A stretch of DNA of 64,000 nucleotides, taken from contig CP099650.1 in NCBI GenBank assembly GCA_024123915.1, forward strand, positions 3,286,001 to 3,350,000. The letters run 5' to 3'. The stretch comes from Oxalobacteraceae bacterium OTU3CAMAD1. GTDB lineage: Bacteria; Pseudomonadota; Gammaproteobacteria; Burkholderiales; Burkholderiaceae_D. Of this stretch, positions 22,344 to 36,685 are shown piece by piece; the first letter of the stretch is position 1; each line of letters starts with the position of its first letter. The notes beneath the pieces are model-generated. The model was not told where the DNA came from. It ran no database searches and worked only from the letters and a program-made list of their open reading frames with translations. Both the position numbers and the translations under genes were made by a program.

Positions 22344-25250
22344 CTACGCGCTGCTGACGTCCGACACCCTGGCGTTGTCGACGGCAGTGCGCAGGTCGCT
22401 GCAAGCCTTGTGCAGCGCCGCCTCGACGTCCGGCAGCATGTCGGCCACCTCGACCAACTGGCCGGCGGTGGCCGCCGATTCCATTTCGCTGCACAGCGTG
22501 TGCAGGTGCGTCGAGCTGAGATAGCCGGCGCTGCCCTTGAGGGCGTGAATGGCGGCCGCCGCCGCGCCGGTATTGCCGGCGATGACGGCGGCGCGCGCCG
22601 TTTCCATGCGCCGTGGCGCCTCCTCCAGGAAGGCTTGCGTAATGCGCTGCATGTGCTTGTGCGACATGCCCGCCAACGGCATGATCTGCACCGCCGCCGG
22701 GTCCGGCGGCAAGCCGCCATCCGCGTCAGGGCCGACGCCGAACTGCTGGTCCAGCGCTTCGGTGCGCGCCGCCGTCAGCCGCGCCGCGTCGGTGGCCCGC
22801 AGCGGCCGTCCCCGGCTCAGGTGCAGGGCGATGATTTTTTCGATCTGATCGTACAGCAGGCGCTCGTCGACCGGCTTGCTGAGGAAGCCGTCCATGCCGA
22901 CCGCCAGGTAGCGCGCCCGGTCGTGGTCGCTGGCGTTGGCCGTCAGCGCGATGATGGGGATGCCCGGATCGAGCACGCGGTAGTCCTCGCTGCCGCCGCT
23001 GCGGATCAGGCGCGCGGCCTGCTCGCCGTCCATCATCGGCATGCGCCCGTCCATCAGCACCAGGTCGTACGCGGCCGAGCTGAGCGCGTGCAGCGCCTGC
23101 AGGCCGTTTTCGACGATGCGGATGTCGTGGCCCATGTTTTCCAGCAGCGTGCTGACGATGATCTGGTTGGTGCGCACGTCCTCGGCGCACAGTACCCGCA
23201 GGCGGTAGGCGTGATGCTCCTTGCGCGGCAGACTGAAGGGATCGATAGCCGGTTCCGTGCCCAGCGCCAGCGGCAACGTCACGCTGAAGGTGGAGCCGGC
23301 GCCGACCTGGCTGACGGCGGTGATCGAGCCGCCCATCAGCTCGACCAGTTCCTTGCAGATGGCCAGGCCGAGGCCGGTGCCGCCGTAGCGGCGGGTGGTC
23401 GAGTGGTCGGCCTGTTCGAACTTCTGGAACAGGCGCGGCAAAGTGTCGGCGGGGATGCCGGGGCCGGTGTCGGTGACGTCGAAGCAGATGGTGGCGCGGC
23501 CGGCGGCGTTCAGCCTGGCGGAGACGTCGAGCCGCACTTCGCCCCGATCGGTGAACTTGATGGCGTTGCCCAGCAAATTGAGCAGGATCTGGCGCAGCCG
23601 GGTCGGATCGCCGCTGACGTAGCGCGGCAGGTCCAGCGCCAGGTCGCTGCGCAGCAGCAGGCTCTTGGCGTCGGCCTGGCCTTGCAGGATGCCGATGGCG
23701 TCGTCGATCAGCGCGATCAGGTCGAAATCGACCGTCTCGATCGACAGGCGGCCGGCGTCGATCTTGGAAAAGTCGAGGATGTCGTTGAGGATGGCCAGCA
23801 GCGATTCGCTGTTTTGCAGGCCGATGCGCAGGTATTCCTCGGTCCGCCCGCGCACCGACTGGTCGCGCATGGCGAACTTGATCATGCCGATCACGCCGGC
23901 CAGCGGGGTGCGAATGTCGTGGCTCATCGCCGACAGGAAGTCGATGCGGTGGCGGCTGACGACTTCCGCGTGTTCCTTGGCCTCGGTCAACTGTGCGGTG
24001 CGCTCCTGCACGCGCTGCTCCAGTGTGTTGCGCAGCAGCCGGATCTGGTCGGCCAGCGCGAAGGCCAGTAGCACGCCGTCGAGCGTGCCGCCCAGCAGTG
24101 TGAACAACTGGGCGTTGGTGACCATCGCCGGGATCAGGCCGACGTTGGCCGGCAGGATCAGCAGGCCGGGCACCATCAGCGCGACGAAGCCGAGCACGAA
24201 GAAGCGCGCCGGCTGGTAGCCGCGCCGCCACACCACGATGCCGCTGGTGAGGGCCATCGTCATCCAGATCGTGATGACGATGGTGGCGATGGTGTGGGCG
24301 TAGCTGAGGGCCAGGAAGCAGCTCGGCAAGGTCAGCAGCGGCAGCGCGATGTTGATGCGGCTCAGTTTATACAGGCGCGGCGCGTACTCCTTCAGGCGCA
24401 GGAACGTGGTGTAGAACAGCGTGCTGAGCACCGGCAGCAGGAAGAACGGCACGTAATGCCAGTGCAGGTTGTGCCAGTTGAACAGGTCGGCCGACAGGTG
24501 GAACGTCATGCCCCAGGCGATCGCGTAGCACAGCACGTATAGCGAGTAGTACAGCGAGGAGCGGTCGCGCGTGATCGAGTAGATGAAGAAGTTGAACACG
24601 GTGAGCGCGAGCAGTGCCCCGATGGAGCCGATGATCAGCACGTTTTCGCGCGCGACCAGCTGCTGGTAGGCAGTGCGCGGCATTACCGAGAACACCGGTG
24701 TGCGCGCATAGTATGGGCTGGAGAAGCGGATCAGCACGTGGTAGCGCTGTCCCGGCTGCAGGTCGATGTCCTTGCCGTAGTGCAGCAGATAGGAGTGCGG
24801 CTGGCGGTAGCCGGTCAGCATCTGGCGCACGCTGCCGTCCTTGCCGTAGATCTGGATGTCGACCACGTCGATCAGCGTGTCGTTGGGATCGATGACCCAG
24901 GCCGACTGGCGGGTGTCGTTGCGCAGCTCGGCCACCAGCCAATAGCCGCCGCCCAGCAGGTCGACTTCCTCGGCCGGTTTGAGGCTGGCGACCAGTGCCG
25001 GCAATCCTTCCGCCGTGGCCGGGTAAGGTTGGCCTTCGTCCACATAGAGTCTGCCGGCCTTGGCGAGGTCCACGCCGCTGCCCTCGGTGGCGGCGGTCAG
25101 TCCGATGGCGGCGGGCGCTTCGGCGGCCACGGCAACGGACTGCGCCAGCTGCCACAGGCAGAACACACTCAGCAGCAAGAGCAACGCGCAACGTCCGGCA
25201 TGGCGGGCCGGTACGGTAAGCGCGTGGGGCATCTTGCTTGCTTTACTCAT
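22344..25250 (-). CDS. 7TMR-DISM hybrid sensor histidine kinase with receiver and Hpt domains
   Basis: A 968-residue membrane kinase. Signal sequence/first helix about 18-42; periplasmic 7TMR-DISMED2-type sensor domain about 55-190, of the kind that binds carbohydrate-like ligands; seven membrane helices about 203-402; a short coiled coil; HisKA with phospho-acceptor H444 (FLSAMSHDIRTPLAG); HATPase about 550-665 (GTGLGLAICKELVELMGGS); a receiver domain about 680-805 (VLMDGRMPMMDGEQ); and a C-terminal Hpt domain (AIHALKGSAGYLSS). This is a complete internal phosphorelay that still needs an external receiver. It has no adjacent response regulator; the gene is single and divergent from the LysE gene. 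Confidence 0.93.
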   Translation of the reverse strand: MSKASKMPHALTVPARHAGRCALLLLLSVFCLWQLAQSVAVAAEAPAAIGLTAATEGSGVDLAKAGRLYVDEGQPYPATAEGLPALVASLKPAEEVDLLGGGYWLVAELRNDTRQSAWVIDPNDTLIDVVDIQIYGKDGSVRQMLTGYRQPHSYLLHYGKDIDLQPGQRYHVLIRFSSPYYARTPVFSVMPRTAYQQLVARENVLIIGSIGALLALTVFNFFIYSITRDRSSLYYSLYVLCYAIAWGMTFHLSADLFNWHNLHWHYVPFFLLPVLSTLFYTTFLRLKEYAPRLYKLSRINIALPLLTLPSCFLALSYAHTIATIVITIWMTMALTSGIVVWRRGYQPARFFVLGFVALMVPGLLILPANVGLIPAMVTNAQLFTLLGGTLDGVLLAFALADQIRLLRNTLEQRVQERTAQLTEAKEHAEVVSRHRIDFLSAMSHDIRTPLAGVIGMIKFAMRDQSVRGRTEEYLRIGLQNSESLLAILNDILDFSKIDAGRLSIETVDFDLIALIDDAIGILQGQADAKSLLLRSDLALDLPRYVSGDPTRLRQILLNLLGNAIKFTDRGEVRLDVSARLNAAGRATICFDVTDTGPGIPADTLPRLFQKFEQADHSTTRRYGGTGLGLAICKELVELMGGSITAVSQVGAGSTFSVTLPLALGTEPAIDPFSLPRKEHHAYRLRVLCAEDVRTNQIIVSTLLENMGHDIRIVENGLQALHALSSAAYDLVLMDGRMPMMDGEQAARLIRSGGSEDYRVLDPGIPIIALTANASDHDRARYLAVGMDGFLSKPVDERLLYDQIEKIIALHLSRGRPLRATDAARLTAARTEALDQQFGVGPDADGGLPPDPAAVQIMPLAGMSHKHMQRITQAFLEEAPRRMETARAAVIAGNTGAAAAAIHALKGSAGYLSSTHLHTLCSEMESAATAGQLVEVADMLPDVEAALHKACSDLRTAVDNARVSDVSSA

Positions 25251-25412
25251 TAATGTTCCGAAGACCGCTGGAGGATAGTTTTTTGATCATTTTAAACGAG
25301 AACAAGTCTGCCTAAGACAAAATTTGACCGTGAATCCCAGCAACTTGTTGGCAATATTGCAGCTGAGATATGCGGCGGTTATCATGGCTGCTTTTGCATC
25401 GGGATAACACCA

Positions 25413-26042
25413 GTGTTAATTACTCCAGAACAATTCTTCGGCTTTCTCAGCGCCGCGCTGCTGATCACCATTTCGCCAGGGCCGGACAATTTGATGGTGC
25501 TCAGCGTCGGCATGTCGCGCGGGCGCCGGCAGGGTATGGTTTTCGGACTGGGGTGCGCGCTCGGCTGCCTGAGCCACACGGTATTGGCGGCGTTGGGCGT
25601 CAGCGCGCTGATCAAGGCGTCGCCGCTGGCCTTCGGCGCACTCAAGCTGGTGGGCGGCGCGTATCTGGTCTGGCTCGGCATCGGCGCCCTGCGCAGCCGT
25701 GGCGGCGCGCGCGTACAGGGAAATGGCTTGCCCGATGAAAGCCTGGGCAAGCTGTTTGCCAAGGGGTTGTTCGCCAACGCGATCAATCCGAAGGTGGTGC
25801 TGTTTTTCCTGTCGTTCCTGCCGCAGTTCGTGGTGGCAGAGCGCGGCGACGCCAGTTGGCAAACCGCGCAACTGGGCTTGCTGTTCACGGCGCAGGGCGT
25901 GCTGGTGTTTGGTTTGCTGGGATATTTTTCGGGCACGGTGGGCGCGTGGATCAACCGCCACCCCGGCGCCGGCATGTGGATGGACCGGGTGGCGGGAGCG
26001 ATTTTTGTCGGTCTTGGACTGCGACTGATCATCGCCCGATAA
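25413..26042 (+). CDS. LysE/RhtB-family amino-acid exporter
   Basis: A 209-residue inner-membrane protein with six predicted helices, the standard size for the LysE/RhtB superfamily. The family signature near the N terminus is ISPGPDNLMVLSVGMSRGRR, followed by the central FANAINPKVVLFFLSFLPQF. Such proteins export amino acids such as homoserine, threonine, lysine or arginine; the specific cargo cannot be told. The start codon is GTG. A clear intrinsic terminator follows at 26140-26170. Confidence 0.92.
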   Translation: MLITPEQFFGFLSAALLITISPGPDNLMVLSVGMSRGRRQGMVFGLGCALGCLSHTVLAALGVSALIKASPLAFGALKLVGGAYLVWLGIGALRSRGGARVQGNGLPDESLGKLFAKGLFANAINPKVVLFFLSFLPQFVVAERGDASWQTAQLGLLFTAQGVLVFGLLGYFSGTVGAWINRHPGAGMWMDRVAGAIFVGLGLRLIIAR

Positions 26043-26139
26043 AAAAAGTTTGTTCATGCGGGCGGTTGTCATCATGTCGTCATGCGGCGTTGACATACTG
26101 GCCTTGCTCTTTCAAGTCTCTCCCGATTTGAAAACCTTC

Positions 26140-26170
26140 GGCCCGCGCTCCATGCTGCGGGCCTTTTTTT
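26140..26170 (+). terminator. Rho-independent terminator of the lysE-like gene
   Basis: GGCCCGC (26140-26146) and GCGGGCC (26157-26163) form a perfect 7-bp stem with a 10-base loop, followed by seven T residues. It overlaps the last bases of the convergent YceI gene. Confidence 0.85.
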
Positions 26171-26876
26171 ATTTTGCAACCAGGGAGAAGCGCAGCTCCA
26201 TTTTGTCCTGTACGGACATGGCGCCGCCCATCACCGAGAACGGTACGAGGCCGAAGTCCGTTTGGTTCAGATCGACCTTGCCGCTGACCGTCATCACGCC
26301 ATTTTCCTCGCGCAGATCGACCGGGATGGCATAGTCGCGCGTGACGCCGTGCAGCGTGATCGCCACGCGCAGCGGTTCGCCGGCCGCGCCACGCTCGGCG
26401 CGCACCGAGACGATGGGGTAGCGCCCGGCGTCGAGCACCTTGGTCAGCATATTGGTTCGCGTGCCGTCGATGGCGTCGACGGACGGTTGCTTTTCCAGGC
26501 CGGCCACGCGGCGCAGATCCGGTTCGTCCACCGTGAGCTGGTCTAGGCGGAATTGGAAGTCGGCGCGGTTTTGCGCCGGCGCGACCGTGCCGGTGACCGT
26601 GCGGCTGGCCACCACGTGATCGTGCCCCAGCCGCGCCAGCACGCCGCCGCGCCGCACGGTGACGGCGATCAGCGATTTGGCACTATCGATGTGCAGGACG
26701 GTCGCCGCAGTCGGAGCGGAGGGCGCGGCCGGCGCCGGGGCGGCCGGTGCCGTCGTGGACGGAGCGGATGGTGCGCCGGTGGTGGCGCTCGGCGCTTGCG
26801 GCGGCGAGCACGCCGCCAGCGTAGAGAGGAAAGCAGCGGCGGCCAGGCCGCGCAGCGCGGTTTTCGATGGGGTCAT
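26169..26876 (-). CDS. YceI-family lipoprotein
   Basis: A 235-residue envelope protein. From the ATG at 26876 it has a lipoprotein signal with lipobox LAAC (C23), then a Pro/Ala/Ser/Thr-rich linker to about residue 65, then a YceI-like beta-barrel (LGHDHVVASRTVTGTVA, KVLDAGRYPIVSVRAERG, ITLHGVTRDYAIPVDLRE, DLNQTDFGLVPFSVMGG). YceI lipocalin-like barrels bind isoprenoid or amide lipids. In-frame ATGs further upstream (26915, 26900) cannot be ruled out, but would put extra polar residues before the signal. Convergent with lysE. Confidence 0.85.
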   Translation of the reverse strand: MTPSKTALRGLAAAAFLSTLAACSPPQAPSATTGAPSAPSTTAPAAPAPAAPSAPTAATVLHIDSAKSLIAVTVRRGGVLARLGHDHVVASRTVTGTVAPAQNRADFQFRLDQLTVDEPDLRRVAGLEKQPSVDAIDGTRTNMLTKVLDAGRYPIVSVRAERGAAGEPLRVAITLHGVTRDYAIPVDLREENGVMTVSGKVDLNQTDFGLVPFSVMGGAMSVQDKMELRFSLVAK

Positions 26877-27393
26877 CGGTGCGCTAGGCAAGTGCGTCAT
26901 CTTCGAGTGCGTCATTTGGCCGTCATATTGTAAGATTATTATGCGTTCGCTGGTCCCAGCGTGCTCCAGTTGGTCGCCGTACCCAAGCAGGTGCGGGATT
27001 TCACAAAGCATGACTCAGCAGGCTCGCCGGTGGCCTGAAACACCGGCACCATCCTACCTAAGTTTCCCTCCCCGGTTCAAACTTAATGAAGTCCTAAGCC
27101 TGACTTTGCCGATAACTGGCAAAGTACTACCCATAGCGCGCGGTTAAGCCGAGCGCCCGGTTGCCGGACCCCTACAGCCCGGCACAAATTTTGTTCAGGC
27201 GGCACGATCGCCGCCGGACACCGTCCATCCCCACGCTCTCGAGCGTTTTACGACCAGTTTCATCTCACGATGACGCTGGTTTTTTTTTGCGCCGCCGTGG
27301 ACTATGACGTTATCTATTTTTTATCATTGATAGCGGCGCCATTTTTCGAATCGGGCTATCATCTCTTTAGACAAACTACAAAGGCAGAGACAA
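26877..27393. other. Gene-free stretch with several hairpins
   Basis: About 500 bp between the YceI gene and a glutathione S-transferase gene, divergently arranged. No convincing protein frame is present. It has clear inverted repeats: GCCGGTG-N8-CACCGGC (27026-27047), CTTTGCC-N7-GGCAAAG (27104-27124) and GGCGGC-N6-GCCGCC (near 27199-27216), plus an AT-rich run before 27394 where the transferase promoter probably lies. It could hold a structured leader or small RNA, but I recognise no known RNA family. Confidence 0.4.
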
Positions 27394-28095
27394 ATGATCG
27401 ACCTTTACACCGCCGCCACGCCGAATGGCCACAAGATCTCCATTGCGCTCGAAGAGCTGGAACTGACCTACACGCTGCACGCGCTGGAGCTGTCGACCAA
27501 TGAGCAGAAGCAGCCGTGGTTCCTGGCGATTAATCCGAACGGCCGCATCCCGGCCATCATCGACCGCTCGGAAGACAATTTCGCCGTGTTCGAATCGGGC
27601 GCCATCCTGATCTACCTGGCCGAGAAGACCGGCGAGTTGATGCCCACCGATTTCAAGGGCCGCTCCAAGGTGCTGCAATGGCTGATGTTCCAGATGGGCG
27701 GCGTCGGCCCGATGATGGGGCAGGCGAACGTCTTCTACCGCTACTTTCCGGAGAAGATCCAGCCGGCAATCGACCGCTACCAGGGCGAGAGCAAGCGCCT
27801 GTTCCGCGTGCTCGACGGCCATCTGGCCGACAACGAATACCTCGCCGGCGATTATTCGATCGCCGACATCGCCAATTTCGCGTGGGTGAATATTCACAAC
27901 TGGACCGGCATTCCGGTCGACGACCTGCCGAATCTGCAGCGCTGGCTGGCGGCGATCCGCGAGCGGCCCGCCGTCAAGCGCGGGTTGATACTGCCGCCGC
28001 GCGTGGAGCGCAGCACGCCCGAGGAGCTGGAGCAAATGGCGGTCGAGGCGCGCAAGATGCTGGAGACGGGCCAGTCGCGCACCGGGGGCGTGTGA
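27394..28095 (+). CDS. Glutathione S-transferase, YghU/YfcG-like
   Basis: A 233-residue glutathione S-transferase. The N-terminal thioredoxin-like domain has [19 protein letters not shown], the cis-proline in NGRIPAII and the glutathione-binding [13 protein letters not shown]; the all-helical C-terminal domain starts at about residue 90 and contains [11 protein letters not shown]. The TPNG/N-H-K start and the FESGAI motif are those of the Nu-class YfcG/YghU enzymes, which act as disulfide-bond reductases or peroxidases with glutathione. The next gene, another transferase, begins two bases after its stop. Confidence 0.92.
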   Translation: MIDLYTAATPNGHKISIALEELELTYTLHALELSTNEQKQPWFLAINPNGRIPAIIDRSEDNFAVFESGAILIYLAEKTGELMPTDFKGRSKVLQWLMFQMGGVGPMMGQANVFYRYFPEKIQPAIDRYQGESKRLFRVLDGHLADNEYLAGDYSIADIANFAWVNIHNWTGIPVDDLPNLQRWLAAIRERPAVKRGLILPPRVERSTPEELEQMAVEARKMLETGQSRTGGV

Positions 28096-28096
28096 G

Positions 28097-28723
28097 ATGA
28101 AGTTCTACACGTCGAGCCGGACGCCCAATCCACGCCGCGTCGCCATGTTTATGGCCGAGAAAGGCCTGGCGGATGTCGAGCAGGTGCAGATCGATCTGTC
28201 TACGGGCCAGAACCGGGGCGCCGAGTTCCTCGAGAAAAATCCGTTCGGCCGCGTGCCGGTGCTGGAACTGGACGACGGCCGCTTGCTGAGCGAGACGCGC
28301 GCCATTTGCAGCTGGCTGGAAGGCTACGCGCCGGAGCCGAACCTGATGGGGGAGGGCTACGACGAGCGGGCCTTTATCGAGATGACGGACCGCCGGGTGG
28401 AGCTGCATCTGTTCTTCGGCATCGCTAACTGCGTGCGGCATACGCACCCGGGACTGGCGGTGCTGGAGCAGCCGCAGTTCGCCGATTTCGGCGCGTCGCA
28501 GGGCGAGAAGATGCGCGAGACGGCGCGCTGGCTGGACCGCACGCTGGCCAGCCAGCCGTTCGTCGCCGGGCAGCGCTTCACCATCGCCGACATCACCGCG
28601 TTCTGCGCGCTGGAGTTCGCGCGCGGGTTGATGAAGTTCCGGCCGTCCGCCGAAGGGATGCCGCATTTGCAGGCGTGGCGCGACCGCATCGCGGAGCGCC
28701 CCAGCGCCGCGGTACGGTTTTAG
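28097..28723 (+). CDS. Glutathione S-transferase
   Basis: A 208-residue glutathione S-transferase that begins two bases after the stop of the preceding transferase, so the two genes are co-translated. N-terminal domain motifs: SSRTPNPRRVAMFMAEKG, the cis-proline in FGRVPVLEL and SETRAICSWLEG; the C-terminal domain has FVAGQRFTIADITAFCALE, the conserved N-capping/hydrophobic staple region. The layout resembles the beta/theta-type enzymes of Proteobacteria. It may handle electrophiles jointly with its neighbour; substrates are unknown. Confidence 0.92.
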   Translation: MKFYTSSRTPNPRRVAMFMAEKGLADVEQVQIDLSTGQNRGAEFLEKNPFGRVPVLELDDGRLLSETRAICSWLEGYAPEPNLMGEGYDERAFIEMTDRRVELHLFFGIANCVRHTHPGLAVLEQPQFADFGASQGEKMRETARWLDRTLASQPFVAGQRFTIADITAFCALEFARGLMKFRPSAEGMPHLQAWRDRIAERPSAAVRF

Positions 28724-28727
28724 TCCG

Positions 28728-28775
28728 CCTTACCAAGCACCTTACCAAGCACCTTACCAAGCACCTTACTAAACC
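28728..28775. repeat. Tandem 12-bp repeat
   Basis: Three perfect copies of CCTTACCAAGCA (28728-28763) and a fourth diverged copy (28764-28775, CCTTACTAAACC). It lies between the convergent ends of the transferase gene and the CheR-like gene; the fourth copy runs into the CheR-like stop codon. Probably a replication-slippage product derived from that gene's 3' end. Confidence 0.9.
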
Positions 28776-29625
28776 ACCCGCTTGTACCAGGGCTGGTGCG
28801 GGAAAACCTGTTTGTACTGGCGCGCCAGCGGTTCGTTGTCGTCGAACGGGCGGTCCAGCACCAGCATGCCCGATTGCGCCAGGCTGTCGTCGAACAGCCG
28901 CAGCACGCGCTCCCTGAGCGGCGGGCCGAAATCCGGCAACGCCCGATCGGCCACGATCATCTGGAACTCGTTGAACGAGGCGTCCGTCACCAGGTTGTAT
29001 TGCGCCCACGTGATGCGGCTGCGCAGGTGCGGCAGTGGAACGGCGCGCGTGCCTTCCTCATTCACCTCGAAATAGTCGATCAGGCGGCCGACGCCGCCGC
29101 TCTTTATATAGTTACCTTGAAGTTCAGCCAGCCGCGCCATCGGCAGGCTGGCTTGCAGCGCCTCGTCCAGCAGCGCGTCGCTGGCGACGGTGGCATAAAT
29201 CTCCGTTCGTGGACCCAGCTGCTCCTGCTCCAGCAGGATCGCCAGGGTCCATGCCTGCTGGGCGCCGGCGCAATCGGCCAGCCAGACGCGCGGCAACGCG
29301 GCGCCGTGCAGGCACACGCCCAGCGACATGCGCAGCAGCGCGGTTTCCGACGCGTTGTCGAACATCCGCGCCGGTTCGACATACATCGCCTTCAGGAAGG
29401 CGTCGCGGGCTGCCGGTTCGTGCAGCACCCTGGCCTGCAGCGCCGAGATACTGTCCGCAGACAGTTCGGCCATGAGGTGCCGCACCTTGCCGCGCACCAG
29501 ATCCCGTCCGTAGCCACGGTAGTCGTAGCCATGGCATTGGAACAGCGCCTCCAATAACAGCTCCAGTTCCAGCTCCTCGACAGACGACGGGGAGTGGCGC
29601 CGCGCCGATGGCATCATGTCGCCCA

Positions 29626-29626
<1 letters not shown>
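28769..29626 (-). CDS. CheR-like methyltransferase-fold protein, degenerate SAM motif
   Basis: A 285-residue protein with the layout of CheR chemoreceptor methyltransferases: an N-terminal helical domain (ELELELLLEALFQCHGYDYR, the usual opening) and a methyltransferase-fold C-terminal domain. The SAM-binding motif, normally GCxTGEEPYSLAM, reads DCAGAQQAWTLAILL, and the downstream CRNVLIYF motif reads ADRALPDFG. Catalysis and SAM binding are therefore doubtful. The ATG overlaps the stop of the HAMP-array kinase (TGATG), so it belongs to that operon. In related chemosensory-type operons CheR partners CheB; no cheB is present here. It may serve as an adapter rather than a methylase. Confidence 0.8.
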
Positions 29627-34542
<4,916 letters not shown>

Positions 34543-34546
34543 TGGC

Positions 34547-36448
34547 TTAATCCTCGTTGTTCAGGAGGGAGTGGGTGGTGGTTAAAGGGGTGGAAGCGGG
34601 GAAGGGCGCGCCCGGCGCGACGTGCCGCAGCACCTCGCCGGCCGGCTGCGGCGGCGCAAAGAGCTCGCCCTGGCAGTTATCGCAGCGCAGTTTGCGCAGT
34701 ACGTCGAGTTGCTGGCGCTGGTCCACGCCCAGCGCCACGACGCGCATCGACAGCGCGCGCGCGAGGTGGATCACGGCGGCGACGATGTCGGTGCCACCCT
34801 GGTCGTTGCCGATGGCGTGGATGAACACCGGGTCTATCTTCAGCACGTCGAGCTGCCAGCGCTTGCAGGCGGCCAGCGACGAGCGCGCGCTGCCGAAATC
34901 GTCCAGCGCGCCGCGCACGCCGGCCGCCTGCAGCTGGGCCAGCACCTGTTCGAGCGGCCCGGCGGCTCCCTGCAGCAGCTTTTCATTGAGCTCGACGCCG
35001 ATGCTGCCCGGCGCGAGGCCATGCATGCGCATCGCCGGCAGCAGCACCTGCAGCAGCTCTCCATGCAGCTGCGGCGTGGCCAGGTTGATCCAGATGCACA
35101 GCGGACCGGCCGTTTTGGCGTCGTCGCCCGTCACCGCCCGCTGCCACAGCGCCGACTGCGAGCAGGCTTGGGCGATGACCCAGACGTCGATCCGGTCCAG
35201 CAGCACGCGGTCCTGTACGTGCGGCAGAAACTGCGACGCATCGAGTACGCCGCGGTCGGGATGATGCCAGTACAGCCGCGCCTCGGCGGCAACGGTGCGG
35301 CCGCTGCGGATCTCGATTTGCGGCTGGTAGCGCAATTCCAGTTCACCTCCGCTCATCGCCTTGTGCAGCTCCACCGTCCATTGCGTGCGTTCGCGCTCGC
35401 GCACATTCAGGCCCTCGTGGAAGAACTGCACCGGCGCCGCCGGATTCTGCTTCGCGTGGTACATCGCGGTGTCGGCGTGCTTCATCAGCAGTTGTGCGTT
35501 GGCGCCGTCCTGCGGGTAGAGGGCGATGCCGATGCTGGCCGCCGTTTTCAGGCGGTGGCCGCCGATCTCGAACGGCAGGGCGCAGGCCATCTCGATCTTG
35601 CGCGCCACCCGGGCGGCGTTGGCCGAGGCGGCGCGCCCTTCGATCAGCACCACGAATTCGTCGCCGCCGAGCCGCGCGACGATGTCGGCCACGCGCACCG
35701 CCGCCGACAAGCGCGCCGACACCTGGCGCAGCAGCTCGTCGCCGGCTTCATGGCCGTAGTTGTCGTTGACCTGCTTGAATTTGTCGAGGTCCAGGAACAG
35801 CAGCGCGAAGCCGATGCCGTTGCGGTCCGAGACGGCGACGGCGTGCTCCAGGTGCTGGATCAGCGCGCGGCGGTTGACCAGATTGGTCAGCACGTCGCGC
35901 GTGGACAGGTCGTGCGCGCGCTGCTCGGCGACCTTGCGCTCCTTGATCTCCAGTTCCAGCTCGCCGTTGATGCGCTGCAGATCCTGCATGCGCTGCACGC
36001 GCAAATCCTGGTTGAGGCGCACCAGCTCCTCGGTCTTGCTTTGCAATTGCATGTTCTTCACCGCCATGTCGACGAACACCGCGACCTTGGCCTGCAGGAT
36101 CTGCGGAATCACCGGCGTAAACAGGTAATCGGCGGCGCCGGCCTGGTAGGCCCGCAGCCGGTTCATTTCGTCGGCGTAGTGGGCGGTGATGAAGATGATC
36201 GGCACGCTGGCCGAGCGCGGATGCGAGTGGATCGCCTCGGCGGTTTCGAAACCGTCCATGCCCGGCATGCTGACGTCGAGCAAGATCACGGCGAACTCGT
36301 GCAGCAGCACATGGCGTAGCGCCTCCTTGCCCGACGCTGCGGTGATCAGCTCGTATATCTGCTGTTCGACCGCATTTGTGAGCAAGCTTTCCAGCGCGTA
36401 CAAGCTTGCCGGATCGTCGTTGACGAGAAGAACTTTTGGGATCTGCAC
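34547..36448 (-). CDS. Receiver-GGDEF-EAL protein with degenerate EAL motif
   Basis: A 633-residue c-di-GMP-type signalling protein starting with GTG. Receiver domain 1-125 (acceptor in [13 protein letters not shown]), coiled coil 135-185, GGDEF domain about 190-345 with an intact active-site motif ([10 protein letters not shown]), and an EAL domain about 375-605. In the EAL domain the signature reads EAR instead of EAL, and the usual AEGVE metal-site motif reads ALGVD, while ELNE, DDFGS and KID are kept. It can probably make c-di-GMP, while phosphodiesterase activity is doubtful. First gene of the operon with the HAMP-array kinase, whose phosphorelay may address its receiver. Confidence 0.9.
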   Translation of the reverse strand: MQIPKVLLVNDDPASLYALESLLTNAVEQQIYELITAASGKEALRHVLLHEFAVILLDVSMPGMDGFETAEAIHSHPRSASVPIIFITAHYADEMNRLRAYQAGAADYLFTPVIPQILQAKVAVFVDMAVKNMQLQSKTEELVRLNQDLRVQRMQDLQRINGELELEIKERKVAEQRAHDLSTRDVLTNLVNRRALIQHLEHAVAVSDRNGIGFALLFLDLDKFKQVNDNYGHEAGDELLRQVSARLSAAVRVADIVARLGGDEFVVLIEGRAASANAARVARKIEMACALPFEIGGHRLKTAASIGIALYPQDGANAQLLMKHADTAMYHAKQNPAAPVQFFHEGLNVRERERTQWTVELHKAMSGGELELRYQPQIEIRSGRTVAAEARLYWHHPDRGVLDASQFLPHVQDRVLLDRIDVWVIAQACSQSALWQRAVTGDDAKTAGPLCIWINLATPQLHGELLQVLLPAMRMHGLAPGSIGVELNEKLLQGAAGPLEQVLAQLQAAGVRGALDDFGSARSSLAACKRWQLDVLKIDPVFIHAIGNDQGGTDIVAAVIHLARALSMRVVALGVDQRQQLDVLRKLRCDNCQGELFAPPQPAGEVLRHVAPGAPFPASTPLTTTHSLLNNED

Positions 36449-36685
36449 GGCGGGCGGTATGGTTGTCAGATTACGGTCCGTTGGATTCAGTCTGGAAGGT
36501 AAAAGATACTCCTGTGTGTCTGGGAGTCAAGCAATATTGTGCAATGCCGCAACATGGTAGTTTCGATTATTGTAGCTATCTGACAAGGTAGTTGGCAACG
36601 TTTTCACCCGGCTCGTAGAGTACAGGAAATAATTGTTTCCGCGCGCACGGTTTGCTGGCGTTTGTGCGCCGTAACAACGTGTGCG

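Noticed and set aside
27001..27130. Known housekeeping RNA (6S, SRP RNA, tmRNA) or common riboswitch
   Set aside because: The conserved cores of these RNAs are not present; only general hairpins are visible.
36449..36685. Possible small gene between the REC-GGDEF-EAL gene and the PHP metallohydrolase gene
   Set aside because: No frame with a ribosome site or plausible composition; it is AT-richer, like a promoter region.
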